Assembly (NCBI GenBank): GCA_038276315.1
Contig: JBBPZY010000288.1
Coordinates: 1-13,633 of the forward strand
Direction: 5' to 3'
Source: GCA-003244245 sp038276315
Lineage (GTDB): Bacteria > Actinomycetota > Actinomycetes > Mycobacteriales > Pseudonocardiaceae
Length of the DNA stretch: 13,633 nucleotides
Under the pieces are notes generated by a model. It was not told the origin of the DNA. It did not search any database and saw nothing but the letters and a program-made list of their open reading frames with translations. This document shows, one piece after another, positions 1 through 7,007 of the stretch; the first letter of the stretch is position 1; every line of letters begins with the position of its first letter. Both the position numbers and the translations under genes were made by a program.

Positions 1-41
1 GCACGCTTCCCTAGCATGAAAAATCCTGCACTAAGGAAGCG

Positions 42-749
42 GTGGTGGAGTTGGCTAGAACGGATGCTCGATCCAGGGGATCTGGAGGAGCTGGACTGTT
101 CAACGTAGTCAGTGTGGTGATCCTTGTCGTCGGTGTCTTGGTCATCGGCATAGCGGCCGCGCTGCTCGCCCGAACCCTGGCGGCGGCGCAGAGCATCGAC
201 AAGAAGGCCCAGACGATCGCCGGAAATGCCGGCAGCATCGATGTAGCGACCAACTCGGTCGTCCAGCTGAACCGGACCAACGAGGTTGCCGCCTCGATCT
301 TGCAGAGCGCGAAGCCGTTGCAGGGCCTGCTCACCACGACAGATGCAACCGCCCGGGACATTGACGGTTTGGCGAAGTCGATCAATACCACCGCGGGGAC
401 CATCAACGGCTCGGCCGGGACGATCAACGGCACGGCGACCACGATCAACGGCACGGCGCGCGACATCAATGGCAACGTGGGAACCATCAACGGCACCGCC
501 TTCGCGATCAACAGCACCGCGAAGGGGATCGACACCCAGGCCGGGCTCATCCTCGATGTCGCCGGCCGCATCGACGTCGATGCGGCGAACATCAATACCG
601 CCGTCTCCAGGACCATCATGATCGCCCGCAACATTAAGATCGACTCTGGCAACATCCTCAACCAGGCGATCAGGGCTGAGCTGACGTCTCGGTGCATCGA
701 TGCCAAGGTGCGTCTTAACTTGATCAACCCGCCGCAGCCGGGCTGCTGA
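42..749 (+). CDS. Membrane-anchored heptad-repeat protein (paralogue 1 of 3), function unknown
   Basis: The 235-residue product has one hydrophobic segment at about residues 20-43 and then a Ser/Thr/Asn/Ala-rich region. From about residue 51, and most regularly from 113 to 175, it repeats the heptad xI(N/D)xxAx, with Ile and Ala at 4-3 spacing as in an Ala/Ile coiled coil. It ends with a Cys pair (C218 and the last residue C235) separated by 16 residues. Inference: the N-terminus is cytoplasmic and a long helical rod lies outside the membrane. The start is GTG at 42 or the adjacent GTG at 45, with AAGGA at 33-37; a TAGCAT that could be a -10 box lies at 12-17, but its -35 would be outside the window. 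The next gene starts 13 nt after the stop, so this is an operon with its two paralogues. I do not recognise the family and assign no function. Confidence 0.8.
   Translation: MVELARTDARSRGSGGAGLFNVVSVVILVVGVLVIGIAAALLARTLAAAQSIDKKAQTIAGNAGSIDVATNSVVQLNRTNEVAASILQSAKPLQGLLTTTDATARDIDGLAKSINTTAGTINGSAGTINGTATTINGTARDINGNVGTINGTAFAINSTAKGIDTQAGLILDVAGRIDVDAANINTAVSRTIMIARNIKIDSGNILNQAIRAELTSRCIDAKVRLNLINPPQPGC
378..524 (+). repeat. Seven tandem 21-nt coding repeats
   Basis: Units begin at 378, 399, 420, 441, 462, 483 and 504. Each encodes one heptad such as TINGTAT, and many share the core ATCAACGGC at the same position. The similarity is at DNA level as well as protein level, which suggests growth by unit duplication or gene conversion. 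Weaker heptads continue on both sides. Confidence 0.85.
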
Positions 750-762
750 AGGAGGATGGAAG

Positions 763-1497
763 ATGACAACAACAGAATTCTCGAGAACCTCGTCAACCGC
801 TTCTCCGGCCGCCGCTAGTTCGTTCGCTCGGTTTCTGTGGATCTTCACCACGCTGGGACTCATCGTCCTCATCGTCGTCATCGGCTTCCTGATCGGCATC
901 GTCCGAGCGCTGGAGTCGATCGACAACGGGCTGTTCACGGCGTCGAGTTCGGTGACGGGTGCGACGGGTAACGTCCAGCCCCTGCCCAACTACATCCAGA
1001 CGATCAACGCCGCGCTGACCGATATCGACACCTCGTTGAAGCCGATTCGCAGTCAGGTGGCGGACGCGACCTCGTCACTGATTTCGATCAGGGGCTCGGC
1101 GCAGAACATCGACGCATCGTTGAAGGACACCTCCGCGTCGCTGGTCAACACGTCAGGATCACTGGTGAACACCTCCGGGACGCTGATCGGCGCCTCCCAA
1201 TCGGCGGCGACCATCTCGACCTCCCTGGTGGACACCTCCAACGTGCTGCTGAACATCCTCGGGCTCGCCCAGTCGATCGACGGCACTCTCGAGGCGGCCG
1301 AGCAGATCCCCTCCCGGGGAACCGCCTTGATTCCGGTGCTGGTCCAGCAGGCCAATAATATCCTGCAACCGGTTCAGAACGACACCAGTACCATCAATCT
1401 TCAACTCGCGGAGGTAAACCGCCACCTGACTAACATCTGCACCTCGCCGACGTTGTCCTTGCTGCCGCCGCTGCGGTGTGACCCGGCCCGACCGTAG
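763..1497 (+). CDS. Membrane-anchored heptad-repeat protein (paralogue 2 of 3), function unknown
   Basis: The 244-residue product has a Ser/Thr/Ala-rich N-terminal tail of about 24 residues, one membrane helix at about 25-48, and then heptads. The repeat here is SLxxTSx (clear units at nt 1117, 1138, 1159 and 1180), so the register matches its neighbours but Leu replaces Ile and Ser replaces Ala. It ends in a proline-rich tail with two cysteines (C226 and C239) 12 residues apart, resembling the tail of the preceding gene. The ATG at 763 follows AAGGAGG at 749-755. The stop overlaps the Shine-Dalgarno of the next gene, which supports co-translation. A shared extracytoplasmic helical complex of the three proteins is inferred; no known domain is visible. 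Confidence 0.8.
   Translation: MTTTEFSRTSSTASPAAASSFARFLWIFTTLGLIVLIVVIGFLIGIVRALESIDNGLFTASSSVTGATGNVQPLPNYIQTINAALTDIDTSLKPIRSQVADATSSLISIRGSAQNIDASLKDTSASLVNTSGSLVNTSGTLIGASQSAATISTSLVDTSNVLLNILGLAQSIDGTLEAAEQIPSRGTALIPVLVQQANNILQPVQNDTSTINLQLAEVNRHLTNICTSPTLSLLPPLRCDPARP
1117..1200 (+). repeat. Four tandem 21-nt coding repeats
   Basis: Units at 1117, 1138, 1159 and 1180 encode SLKDTSA, SLVNTSG, SLVNTSG and TLIGASQ. The two middle units are identical in protein and nearly identical in DNA. The 21-nt period is the same as in the upstream gene but the residue pattern differs. Confidence 0.75.
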
Positions 1498-1507
1498 GAG
1501 GTGCCTT

Positions 1508-2410
1508 ATGGCAAGACAACGCTTAACGGCGCCAGCTCTCCCAGCGATAATGCTGGTCATCGTCATCCTCTGGGCGCTCACTGCGGTGATCTTCCTGACC
1601 GGCACCTTGGCGGCGGCTAATCGGATTGAGAGCCGGGTCGGCCAGATCAACGCTTCCCTGACGCCGATCAACAGCAATCTCAACACCTTGCCGGTCCTCA
1701 ACCAGGTGTCCGGTACCGCCAACCAGATCCGGGATGCGGCTGCCAACCTCAGCCCGACGATCGGGCGCATCGCCGATTCCGCCAGCACCATCGATTCCAG
1801 CCTGAAGCAGGTAAACGACGCTGTCGGCCCGATCAACAAGTCGGCCAAGCAGATCAATGCGTCCGTGTCGAACATCAACAATAGTGTGCGCACGATCAAT
1901 TCGGGTTTGGCCAACGTCGTGGGCCAAACCAGGACGATCAACGGTTCCGTCCACTCCATCAACGACGAGCTCACCGGCACCCTCAACCAGGCACTGCTCG
2001 CCAGAAGCCAGGCCGAGCTCATCAACGACAATGTCACTGATGTCATCAGGTCCGCCCAGGCCATCAAGGGTGATACGGGGTCCATCAGTGCTGTCCTTGG
2101 TACTGCGGGTATTCCTCGCACGATCAACGGCAACGCGTTTGGGATCGAGACGTCTCCGCTGCTCCTGAGGTCGGCCAACTCCGGCGTGCTACGGGAAATG
2201 GCTGCGGCGTCTGCGCGGCAGGATCCCACCTCGGCGCAGGCAGTACTCCCGACGCTGGACCTGCTGCCGCAGATCTCAGCGCTCGGGTTGCCGGAGTTGC
2301 CGGCGCTGCCAACCGGGCCGATGTCGTCGATGCTGACCAGCCTCCTGCAACAGTTGCCGGTACTGGGTGACACCGGTGACCTGCTCAGCGGCGTAGTTGC
2401 ACCGAAGTAG
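1508..2410 (+). CDS. Membrane-anchored heptad-repeat protein (paralogue 3 of 3), function unknown
   Basis: The 300-residue product has a short basic N-terminus, a membrane helix at about 12-35 and a heptad region of about 170 residues rich in IN and LN. The membrane-exit sequence TLAAANRIE closely matches TLAAAQSID in the first gene, which argues for shared ancestry. Unlike the other two it contains no cysteine, and it adds a C-terminal Leu/Pro/Gly-rich segment after about residue 240 with repeated short LP motifs. I chose the ATG at 1508 because AGGAGG at 1496-1501 lies 6 nt upstream; the in-frame GTG at 1478 would overlap the previous gene and lacks a ribosome-binding site. It is the last gene before a strong hairpin, so it probably ends the operon. 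Function unknown. Confidence 0.8.
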   Translation: MARQRLTAPALPAIMLVIVILWALTAVIFLTGTLAAANRIESRVGQINASLTPINSNLNTLPVLNQVSGTANQIRDAAANLSPTIGRIADSASTIDSSLKQVNDAVGPINKSAKQINASVSNINNSVRTINSGLANVVGQTRTINGSVHSINDELTGTLNQALLARSQAELINDNVTDVIRSAQAIKGDTGSISAVLGTAGIPRTINGNAFGIETSPLLLRSANSGVLREMAAASARQDPTSAQAVLPTLDLLPQISALGLPELPALPTGPMSSMLTSLLQQLPVLGDTGDLLSGVVAPK

Positions 2411-2440
2411 TCTCCGCAGTTTCGCAAAGCCGTCCGATCA

Positions 2441-2470
2441 GGGGCGCCGGCCACACCAGGCCGGCGCCCC
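2441..2470 (+). terminator. Hairpin terminator after the heptad-repeat operon
   Basis: A perfect 12-bp GC stem (2441-2452 with 2459-2470) encloses the loop ACACCA, 30 nt after the stop codon. It is followed by CTTTGCTGT, so the T run is short, as is common for high-GC terminators. Confidence 0.75.
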
Positions 2471-2650
2471 CTTTGCTGTGTCCATCGAGTGAGGCGCTTC
2501 CAACCTAGGTGGATCACTGACTCTGCTCGTTCGCCTGCGTGAAGTTATCGTTGCAATCCCCACTCGGATGGCTTACTTGCGAGTCGCGTGACCACGGAGA
2601 GTGAGGGGAGACCAGCTCAGACCACCTTAGGATTGCCGCCGAGCGCGGCG

Positions 2651-2707
2651 CTGGACCGCGCGCTCATCGGGGGCTGCAGGCGATACCCAGGCCGGTCCGG
2701 GTTTTTT
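2651..2707 (+). promoter_or_regulatory. Terminator-like hairpin with T6 tract in the leader of the Tyr-rich gene
   Basis: Positions 2651-2658 can pair with 2693-2700 (8 bp including one G-U), and G plus six T follow at 2701-2707. A competing smaller hairpin, ACCCAGG with TCCGGGT at 2685-2702, uses part of the same 3' arm. The Tyr-rich ORF begins 41 nt downstream, and a second small hairpin (ATGGC with GCCAT, 2717-2729) lies between. This could be an attenuator for that ORF or the end of a small RNA from 2471-2707. I match it to no known riboswitch. The remainder of 2471-2650 shows nothing else I can support. Confidence 0.5.
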
Positions 2708-2747
2708 CGGCTTTGCATGGCTCCGCCATCGGCGAGAAAGGAGCGAT

Positions 2748-2984
2748 ATGAGGGTTTCAGACGTCTTCGCGCTAGCCGGCACCAGCGGCTCTGACTATGA
2801 CTACGGCGACAGTTACTCGAACTTTGGCTGCAGTGCTGGGGATTGTTACGCGGGGGATTACGGCCGCTTCAGCTACTATTACTACAGCCACAGCGGCTGG
2901 ATCGGCGGCTCCGTCGACGGCCACAACGGCTTGCGAAACGCCAGTGCCACTCGAGGCAGGGGGCTCCTCCAGACGAAAGCGTAG
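2748..2984 (+). CDS. Tyrosine-rich mini-protein, unknown function
   Basis: The 78-residue product starts MRVSDVFALAG and turns into a low-complexity middle rich in Tyr, Gly, Ser and Asp. It has nine tyrosines between residues 17 and 46, including four in a row at 43-46, and two cysteines (C28, C33). The C-terminus is basic and Gly/Arg-rich, ending GRGLLQTKA. GAAAGGAG at 2736-2743 lies 4 nt before the ATG, a good ribosome-binding site, and the reading frame ends before purS. There is no membrane helix or classical signal peptide. It could be a modified-peptide precursor, a surface or spore-coat-like structural peptide, or a metal-binding peptide; no tailoring enzyme is adjacent, so none of these is established. 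Codon composition supports translation only weakly. Confidence 0.5.
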   Translation: MRVSDVFALAGTSGSDYDYGDSYSNFGCSAGDCYAGDYGRFSYYYYSHSGWIGGSVDGHNGLRNASATRGRGLLQTKA

Positions 2985-3108
2985 CTGGCAACATGCGGCA
3001 CACCGGACGGTGGTCCCAAACCCGGTCAGGTCCGGTCAGGAGATGAGGCCACCGCCGGGCCGGCAAGAGTGCCACGAAGCGGTCGAACACCCGGGTAGCC
3101 TCTAGACC

Positions 3109-3342
3109 GTGCCGCGAGTGGTCGTCGACGTCGTACCCAAGCCTGAAATCCTCGATCCGCAGGGTCAGGCGATCGTGCGCGCCTTACCCCGGATGGGCTT
3201 GCACGGGGTGCGCGGCGTGCGGCAGGGCAAGCATTTCGAGTTGGACGTCGATGACGACGTCGACGCTGAGACACTGCATCGGATCGCCGGCGAGCTGCTC
3301 GCCAACCCAGTGATCGAGAACTGGACGGTGCGTCGGCTGTGA
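3109..3342 (+). CDS. purS: FGAM synthase subunit PurS
   Basis: The 77-residue protein matches the usual PurS length of about 80. PurS is the small dimeric subunit that bridges PurQ and PurL in formylglycinamidine ribonucleotide (FGAM) synthase, step 4 of IMP synthesis. It shows the family pattern: an opening strand VVVDVVPKPEILDPQG, a central GVRQGKHFELDVD and a C-terminal LLANPVIENWTV. No Shine-Dalgarno precedes the GTG at 3109. TAGCCT at 3096-3101 is placed for transcription to begin at the GTG itself, so a leaderless start is likely. The stop overlaps the purQ start (GTGA), so the two are translationally coupled. Nothing clear is seen in 2985-3095. Confidence 0.93.
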   Translation: MPRVVVDVVPKPEILDPQGQAIVRALPRMGLHGVRGVRQGKHFELDVDDDVDAETLHRIAGELLANPVIENWTVRRL

Positions 3343-4034
3343 GCTCCGGCCGGGCGAGCACTGCCTGCCGGATCGGCGTCATCACCTTTCCCGGCACGCT
3401 CGATGACGTCGACGCCGTCCGCGCGGTCCGCCATGCTGGGGCGCAGCCGGTATCGCTGTGGCACGCGGACGACGACCTCCACGGCGTGGACGCCGTCGTG
3501 GTGCCCGGCGGGTTCTCCTACGGTGACTACCTTCGCGCCGGTGCGATAGCCGCCCATCAACCGGTGCTGCGAGCGGTAGTCGACGCCGCCCGTCGCGGCA
3601 CGCCGGTGCTGGGCATCTGCAACGGGTTCCAGATCCTTTGCGAGGCGGGATTGTTGCCAGGTGCTCTGGTGCGCAATGCCGGGCTGCACTTCCTCTGCCG
3701 TGACCAGCGGCTGAGGGTGGAGACTGCCGCCACCGCCTGGACGGGTCGATATGGCGCTGGTGCGGAAATCGTGGTGCCGCTGAAGTCCATCGAGGGCCGA
3801 TATGTGGCCGATGTGTCCACGTTGGCCGCTCTGGAGGGCGACGGACGGGTGGTTCTGCGCTACCTGGGGACGAGCCCCAACGGCGCAGTGCAGGACATCG
3901 CGGGGATCGCCTCGGTCGATGGCCGGGTGGTCGGCTTGATGCCGCACCCAGAGCACGCGATCGACTCGCTCACCGGTCCGTCGACCGACGGGTTGGATTT
4001 TTTCCGTTCTGCCGTCGATGCGGTGCTCGGCTAG
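3339..4034 (+). CDS. purQ: FGAM synthase glutaminase subunit PurQ
   Basis: The 231-residue class I glutamine amidotransferase releases ammonia from glutamine for PurL. The nucleophile is Cys94 in GICNGFQ, and the His203/Glu205 pair lies in MPHPEHA; the oxyanion-loop segment PGGFSYGDYLRAGA is intact. The C-terminal third, with PLKSIEGRYVAD and AGIASVDGRVVGLMPHPEHA, is typical of actinobacterial PurQ. The GTG start at 3339 overlaps the purS stop by 4 nt. An in-frame extension of about 10 residues precedes the first core strand RIGVITFPG. Its stop codon shares the palindrome CTAG with the stop of the convergent Uma2 gene, so purL does not directly follow as it often does in relatives. Confidence 0.96.
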   Translation: MSSGRASTACRIGVITFPGTLDDVDAVRAVRHAGAQPVSLWHADDDLHGVDAVVVPGGFSYGDYLRAGAIAAHQPVLRAVVDAARRGTPVLGICNGFQILCEAGLLPGALVRNAGLHFLCRDQRLRVETAATAWTGRYGAGAEIVVPLKSIEGRYVADVSTLAALEGDGRVVLRYLGTSPNGAVQDIAGIASVDGRVVGLMPHPEHAIDSLTGPSTDGLDFFRSAVDAVLG

Positions 4035-4621
4035 GACCCTTGCTCGGGCACGGTAGGACCACCGCCGCGCCCCGCCCACGGCGGCAGCACGTCAGCCACC
4101 GCGATGTTGAAGTCGAAGGGCTCGGTGACGGACAGGCACCGGTCCGGCCCGGTCATCTGGTAGGAGTCACCGTGGCCGATGCAGTAGGTGCTGACAAGGG
4201 GGGGTTCCAACTCGATGCGCCAGTAGTGCGGGATGGCGTAACGGGCGTAGAGCGCGGGCTTGGTGGCGCGGTCCTCCAGGTGGCTGCCCGGCGACTCGAT
4301 CTCGATGACCACCAGCACTTCTGATGGTGCGAACCAGTGCCGCCCCGGGTTGTCGCTTCGCACGACCAGCACGTCGGGAATGCGGGTCAGCTGCCGCCCG
4401 AACCGGATCTCCACCGCCTGGGTCACGACGAGCGGTTCGGGCGCAATCGCCTCCAGCCGGACCAGTAACCGGGCAGCCACAGCCTGGTGCAGGCTCGACG
4501 GTGAGGGTGACACGGTCAGCGCTCCGTCCGTCAACTCGTGCCGGTGGTGGCTTTCGGGGAGCGCGTCGAGGTCCTTAACCGTCCAGCCCCCGGACGGCAT
4601 CACGAGCAACGAATCGGTCAC
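4031..4621 (-). CDS. Uma2-family putative endonuclease (PD-(D/E)xK fold)
   Basis: The 196-residue product has the order typical of Uma2 (DUF820) proteins: HELTDG near residue 28, then IPDVLVV (D83), VVIEIESPGS (E107, E109) and DRATKPALYARYAIPHYWRIE (K121, YW). D83, E107/E109 and K121 fit the PD-(D/E)xK metal and catalytic positions. The family is restriction-endonuclease-like and its cellular role is poorly known. I chose the GTG at 4621 because GAGAGGAGG lies just upstream; the open frame continues upstream for 85 codons of arginine-rich, non-homologous sequence antisense to purL. TAGACT at 4641-4646 (minus strand) could be its -10 box. It interrupts the purS-purQ-purL order, which suggests it was inserted. 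Confidence 0.85.
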   Translation of the reverse strand: MTDSLLVMPSGGWTVKDLDALPESHHRHELTDGALTVSPSPSSLHQAVAARLLVRLEAIAPEPLVVTQAVEIRFGRQLTRIPDVLVVRSDNPGRHWFAPSEVLVVIEIESPGSHLEDRATKPALYARYAIPHYWRIELEPPLVSTYCIGHGDSYQMTGPDRCLSVTEPFDFNIAVADVLPPWAGRGGGPTVPEQGS

Positions 4622-4711
4622 AGTCGCCTCCTCTCGCGGGAGTCTATCCCCGCGCCCCGGATCGCGATTCGGGTCCCGATGGCGATCGCGGCGGGCCCGT
4701 ACGCTGCGGGG
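4622..4711. promoter_or_regulatory. Divergent promoter region between the Uma2 gene and purL
   Basis: Ninety bases separate two divergent starts. On the minus strand TAGACT (4646-4641) precedes the Uma2 ribosome-binding site. On the plus strand TACGCT (4700-4705) ends 6 nt before the purL GTG, the spacing expected for a leaderless transcript. No convincing -35 boxes are seen. Confidence 0.4.
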
Positions 4712-6991
4712 GTGCCGGTTGATTCTGTGCAGCATGCGGCTGCCACGCCTGAGCAGGCGCAGCCATACCGGGAGCTGGGCCTCGCCGATGACGAGTACGC
4801 GCGGATCAGGGAGATCCTGGGGCGCCGGCCGACTGCCGCCGAGCTGGCGATGTATTCGGTGATGTGGAGCGAGCACTGCTCCTACAAGTCATCCAAGGCG
4901 CACCTGGCGTACTTCGGGGAGACGACCACTGAAGCGATGCGGGTGCGGATGCTCGCCGGTATCGGGGACAACGCCGGTGTCGTCGAGGTCGGCGACGGCT
5001 GGGCGGTGACGTTCAAGATCGAGTCACACAATCATCCGTCCTATGTGGAGCCCTACCAGGGCGCTGCGACCGGGGTCGGCGGGATCGTCCGCGACATCAT
5101 GGCGATGGGTGCCCGACCGGTCGCGGTGGCCGACTCGCTGCGGTTCGGCCCCGCCGATGCCGCGGACACCGCACGGGTGCTGCCGGCCGTGGTGGCCGGA
5201 ATCGGGGGCTACGGCAACTGCCTCGGCTTACCCAACATCGGCGGCGAGCTCGTCTTCGACCCTTCTTATGCGGGGAACCCACTGGTCAACGCATTGTGTA
5301 TCGGCGTGATGCGGGTCGCTGATCTGCACCTGGCGCACGCCAGCGGCACTGGCAACAAGATCATTCTTTTTGGCGCGCGGACCGGGCTCGACGGTATCGG
5401 CGGGGTCAGCGTGCTGGCCAGTGAAAGCTTCAGCGGGGGTGACGGGGATCGCGGCCGTGGTCGAGCCAAGCTGCCCAGCGTCCAGGTGGGTGACCCGTTC
5501 ACCGAGAAGGTGCTGATCGAATGTTGCCTGGAACTCTTCGACGCCGGCCTGGTGGCCGGTATCCAGGATCTCGGTGGCGCGGGGTTGGCCTGTGCGACCA
5601 GCGAGCTGGCCAGCGCCGGTGACGGCGGCATGCGGGTGGATCTCGACGCGGTGCCGCTTCGTGCGCAGGGTATGACGCCGGCCGAGATCCTGTGCAGCGA
5701 GTCCCAGGAGCGGATGTGCGCGGTGGTGCGTCCGTCGGACGTGGACGCCTTCATGGCGGTCTGCGCGAAGTGGGAGGTCATCGCCACGGCGATCGGTGAG
5801 GTCACCGACGGCGATCGGCTGGTGATCACCTGCGGCGGGCAGATCGTGCTGGACGTGCCGCCTCGCACCGTCGCGCACGAGGGTCCGATCTATCACCGGC
5901 CGGTGCAACGTCCGTCCACACAGGACGTTGTCGAAAAATCCGCTCCGGGCGCGTTGGCGCGGCCGTCCACACCGGACGCCCTGCGCGCCACCGTGCTGCG
6001 GATGGTGGCCAGCCCCGGGCTGTGCTCACGGGCGTGGGTGACCGACCAGTACGACCGCTACGTCCGCGGCGCCACTGTGCTCGCCCAACCCAGCGACGCG
6101 GGCATGGTGCGCATCGACGAGGTCACCCAGCGCGGCGTGGCGGTGGCCACCGACTGCAACTCCCGGTACTGCGCTCTGGACCCCTACGCCGGTACTCAGC
6201 TAGCGCTGGCCGAGGCTTACCGCAACGTCGCGGTGACCGGTGCCATCCCACTGGCGGTGACGAACTGCCTCAACTTCGGCGCCCCCACCGATCCCGGCGT
6301 GATGTGGCAGTTCGAGCAGGCCGTCCGCGGGCTGGCCGACGGTTGCGCTGAACTGGGCATCCCGGTCACCGGGGGCAACGTGAGTTTCTACAACCAGACC
6401 GGCGACACCGCCATTCTGCCCACCCCGGTGATCGGGGTGCTCGGCGTGATCGACGACGTGCGCCGGCGGATCCCCACCGGATTGGGCGGTGCAGACGACG
6501 AGGTCTGGCTGCTCGGTGAGACCCGTGACGAGTTCGGCGGCAGCCAGTGGGCGCATGAGGTGCACGGGCACCTCGGTGGTCGGCCGCCCGCGGTGGATCT
6601 GCTCCGCGAGCAGGCGATCGGTGCGGTGCTCGCCGCCGCGTCCCGCGACGGCCTGGTGAGCGCGGCGCACGATCTGTCCGACGGGGGCCTGGCGCAGGCT
6701 TTGGTGGAGGCCTGCCTGCTCGGCGGGGTCGGCGCTCAAGTGACGCTGCCGGCGCAGCTCGATCCATTCGTCGCCCTGTTCGCCGAGTCCTCCGCGCGCG
6801 TCCTGCTCGGCGTGTCCGGCGCCGATACGGATCGTGTCGGGCAGTTGTGCGCCGACCACGGGGTGCCGGTAACCCGGCTCGGCGCCGTCCACACTGTGCC
6901 TTCCCTCGACATCGCCCACCTCGCAACCTTCCCCCTGGACGAACTCCGCACCGCCTGGACCGCCACCCTCCCCGCCCTGTTCAACCCCTGA
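4712..6991 (+). CDS. purL: FGAM synthase synthetase subunit PurL
   Basis: The 759-residue small-type PurL uses ATP and ammonia from PurQ to convert FGAR to FGAM. Visible signatures are ELAMYSVMWSEHCSYKSSK near the start, ESHNHPS (H106, H108), QGAATGVGGIVRD, FGARTGLDGIGGVS, GIQDLGGAGL and, in the second half, NCLNFG, GGNVSFYNQT and AHDLSDGGLAQA. The frame is open up to 4538, but I chose the GTG at 4712 because its product (VPVDSVQHAAATPEQ...) aligns with the known actinobacterial N-terminus and has a -10-like TACGCT at the right distance; an ATG at 4679 is possible. No Shine-Dalgarno is evident. It faces away from the Uma2 gene, so it needs its own promoter even though PurS, PurQ and PurL form one complex. 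Confidence 0.96.
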   Translation: MPVDSVQHAAATPEQAQPYRELGLADDEYARIREILGRRPTAAELAMYSVMWSEHCSYKSSKAHLAYFGETTTEAMRVRMLAGIGDNAGVVEVGDGWAVTFKIESHNHPSYVEPYQGAATGVGGIVRDIMAMGARPVAVADSLRFGPADAADTARVLPAVVAGIGGYGNCLGLPNIGGELVFDPSYAGNPLVNALCIGVMRVADLHLAHASGTGNKIILFGARTGLDGIGGVSVLASESFSGGDGDRGRGRAKLPSVQVGDPFTEKVLIECCLELFDAGLVAGIQDLGGAGLACATSELASAGDGGMRVDLDAVPLRAQGMTPAEILCSESQERMCAVVRPSDVDAFMAVCAKWEVIATAIGEVTDGDRLVITCGGQIVLDVPPRTVAHEGPIYHRPVQRPSTQDVVEKSAPGALARPSTPDALRATVLRMVASPGLCSRAWVTDQYDRYVRGATVLAQPSDAGMVRIDEVTQRGVAVATDCNSRYCALDPYAGTQLALAEAYRNVAVTGAIPLAVTNCLNFGAPTDPGVMWQFEQAVRGLADGCAELGIPVTGGNVSFYNQTGDTAILPTPVIGVLGVIDDVRRRIPTGLGGADDEVWLLGETRDEFGGSQWAHEVHGHLGGRPPAVDLLREQAIGAVLAAASRDGLVSAAHDLSDGGLAQALVEACLLGGVGAQVTLPAQLDPFVALFAESSARVLLGVSGADTDRVGQLCADHGVPVTRLGAVHTVPSLDIAHLATFPLDELRTAWTATLPALFNP

Positions 6992-7007
6992 AGCCACCTT
7001 CGGCACG

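Noticed and set aside
378..524. CRISPR-like tandem repeats
   Set aside because: The 21-nt units are contiguous with no spacers and encode protein heptads.
11..796. Minus-strand 261-codon open frame antisense to heptad gene 1
   Set aside because: Its repeats of Met/Pro/Leu are the reverse image of the 21-nt coding repeats; no start signal or domain.
1159..2517. Minus-strand 452-codon open frame antisense to heptad genes 2 and 3
   Set aside because: It mirrors the codon bias and 21-nt periodicity of the plus-strand genes, which have proper ribosome-binding sites, membrane helices and tight spacing.
2588..2794. Plus-strand 68-codon ORF upstream of the Tyr-rich gene
   Set aside because: No Shine-Dalgarno, Arg/Ala-rich composition without a recognisable pattern, and it runs through the hairpin, T6 tract and the start of the better-supported ORF at 2748.
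4622..4876. N-terminal extension of the Uma2 gene to a 281-residue protein
   Set aside because: The extra part is Arg/His-rich, antisense to purL and unlike Uma2 proteins; a strong ribosome-binding site precedes GTG 4621.
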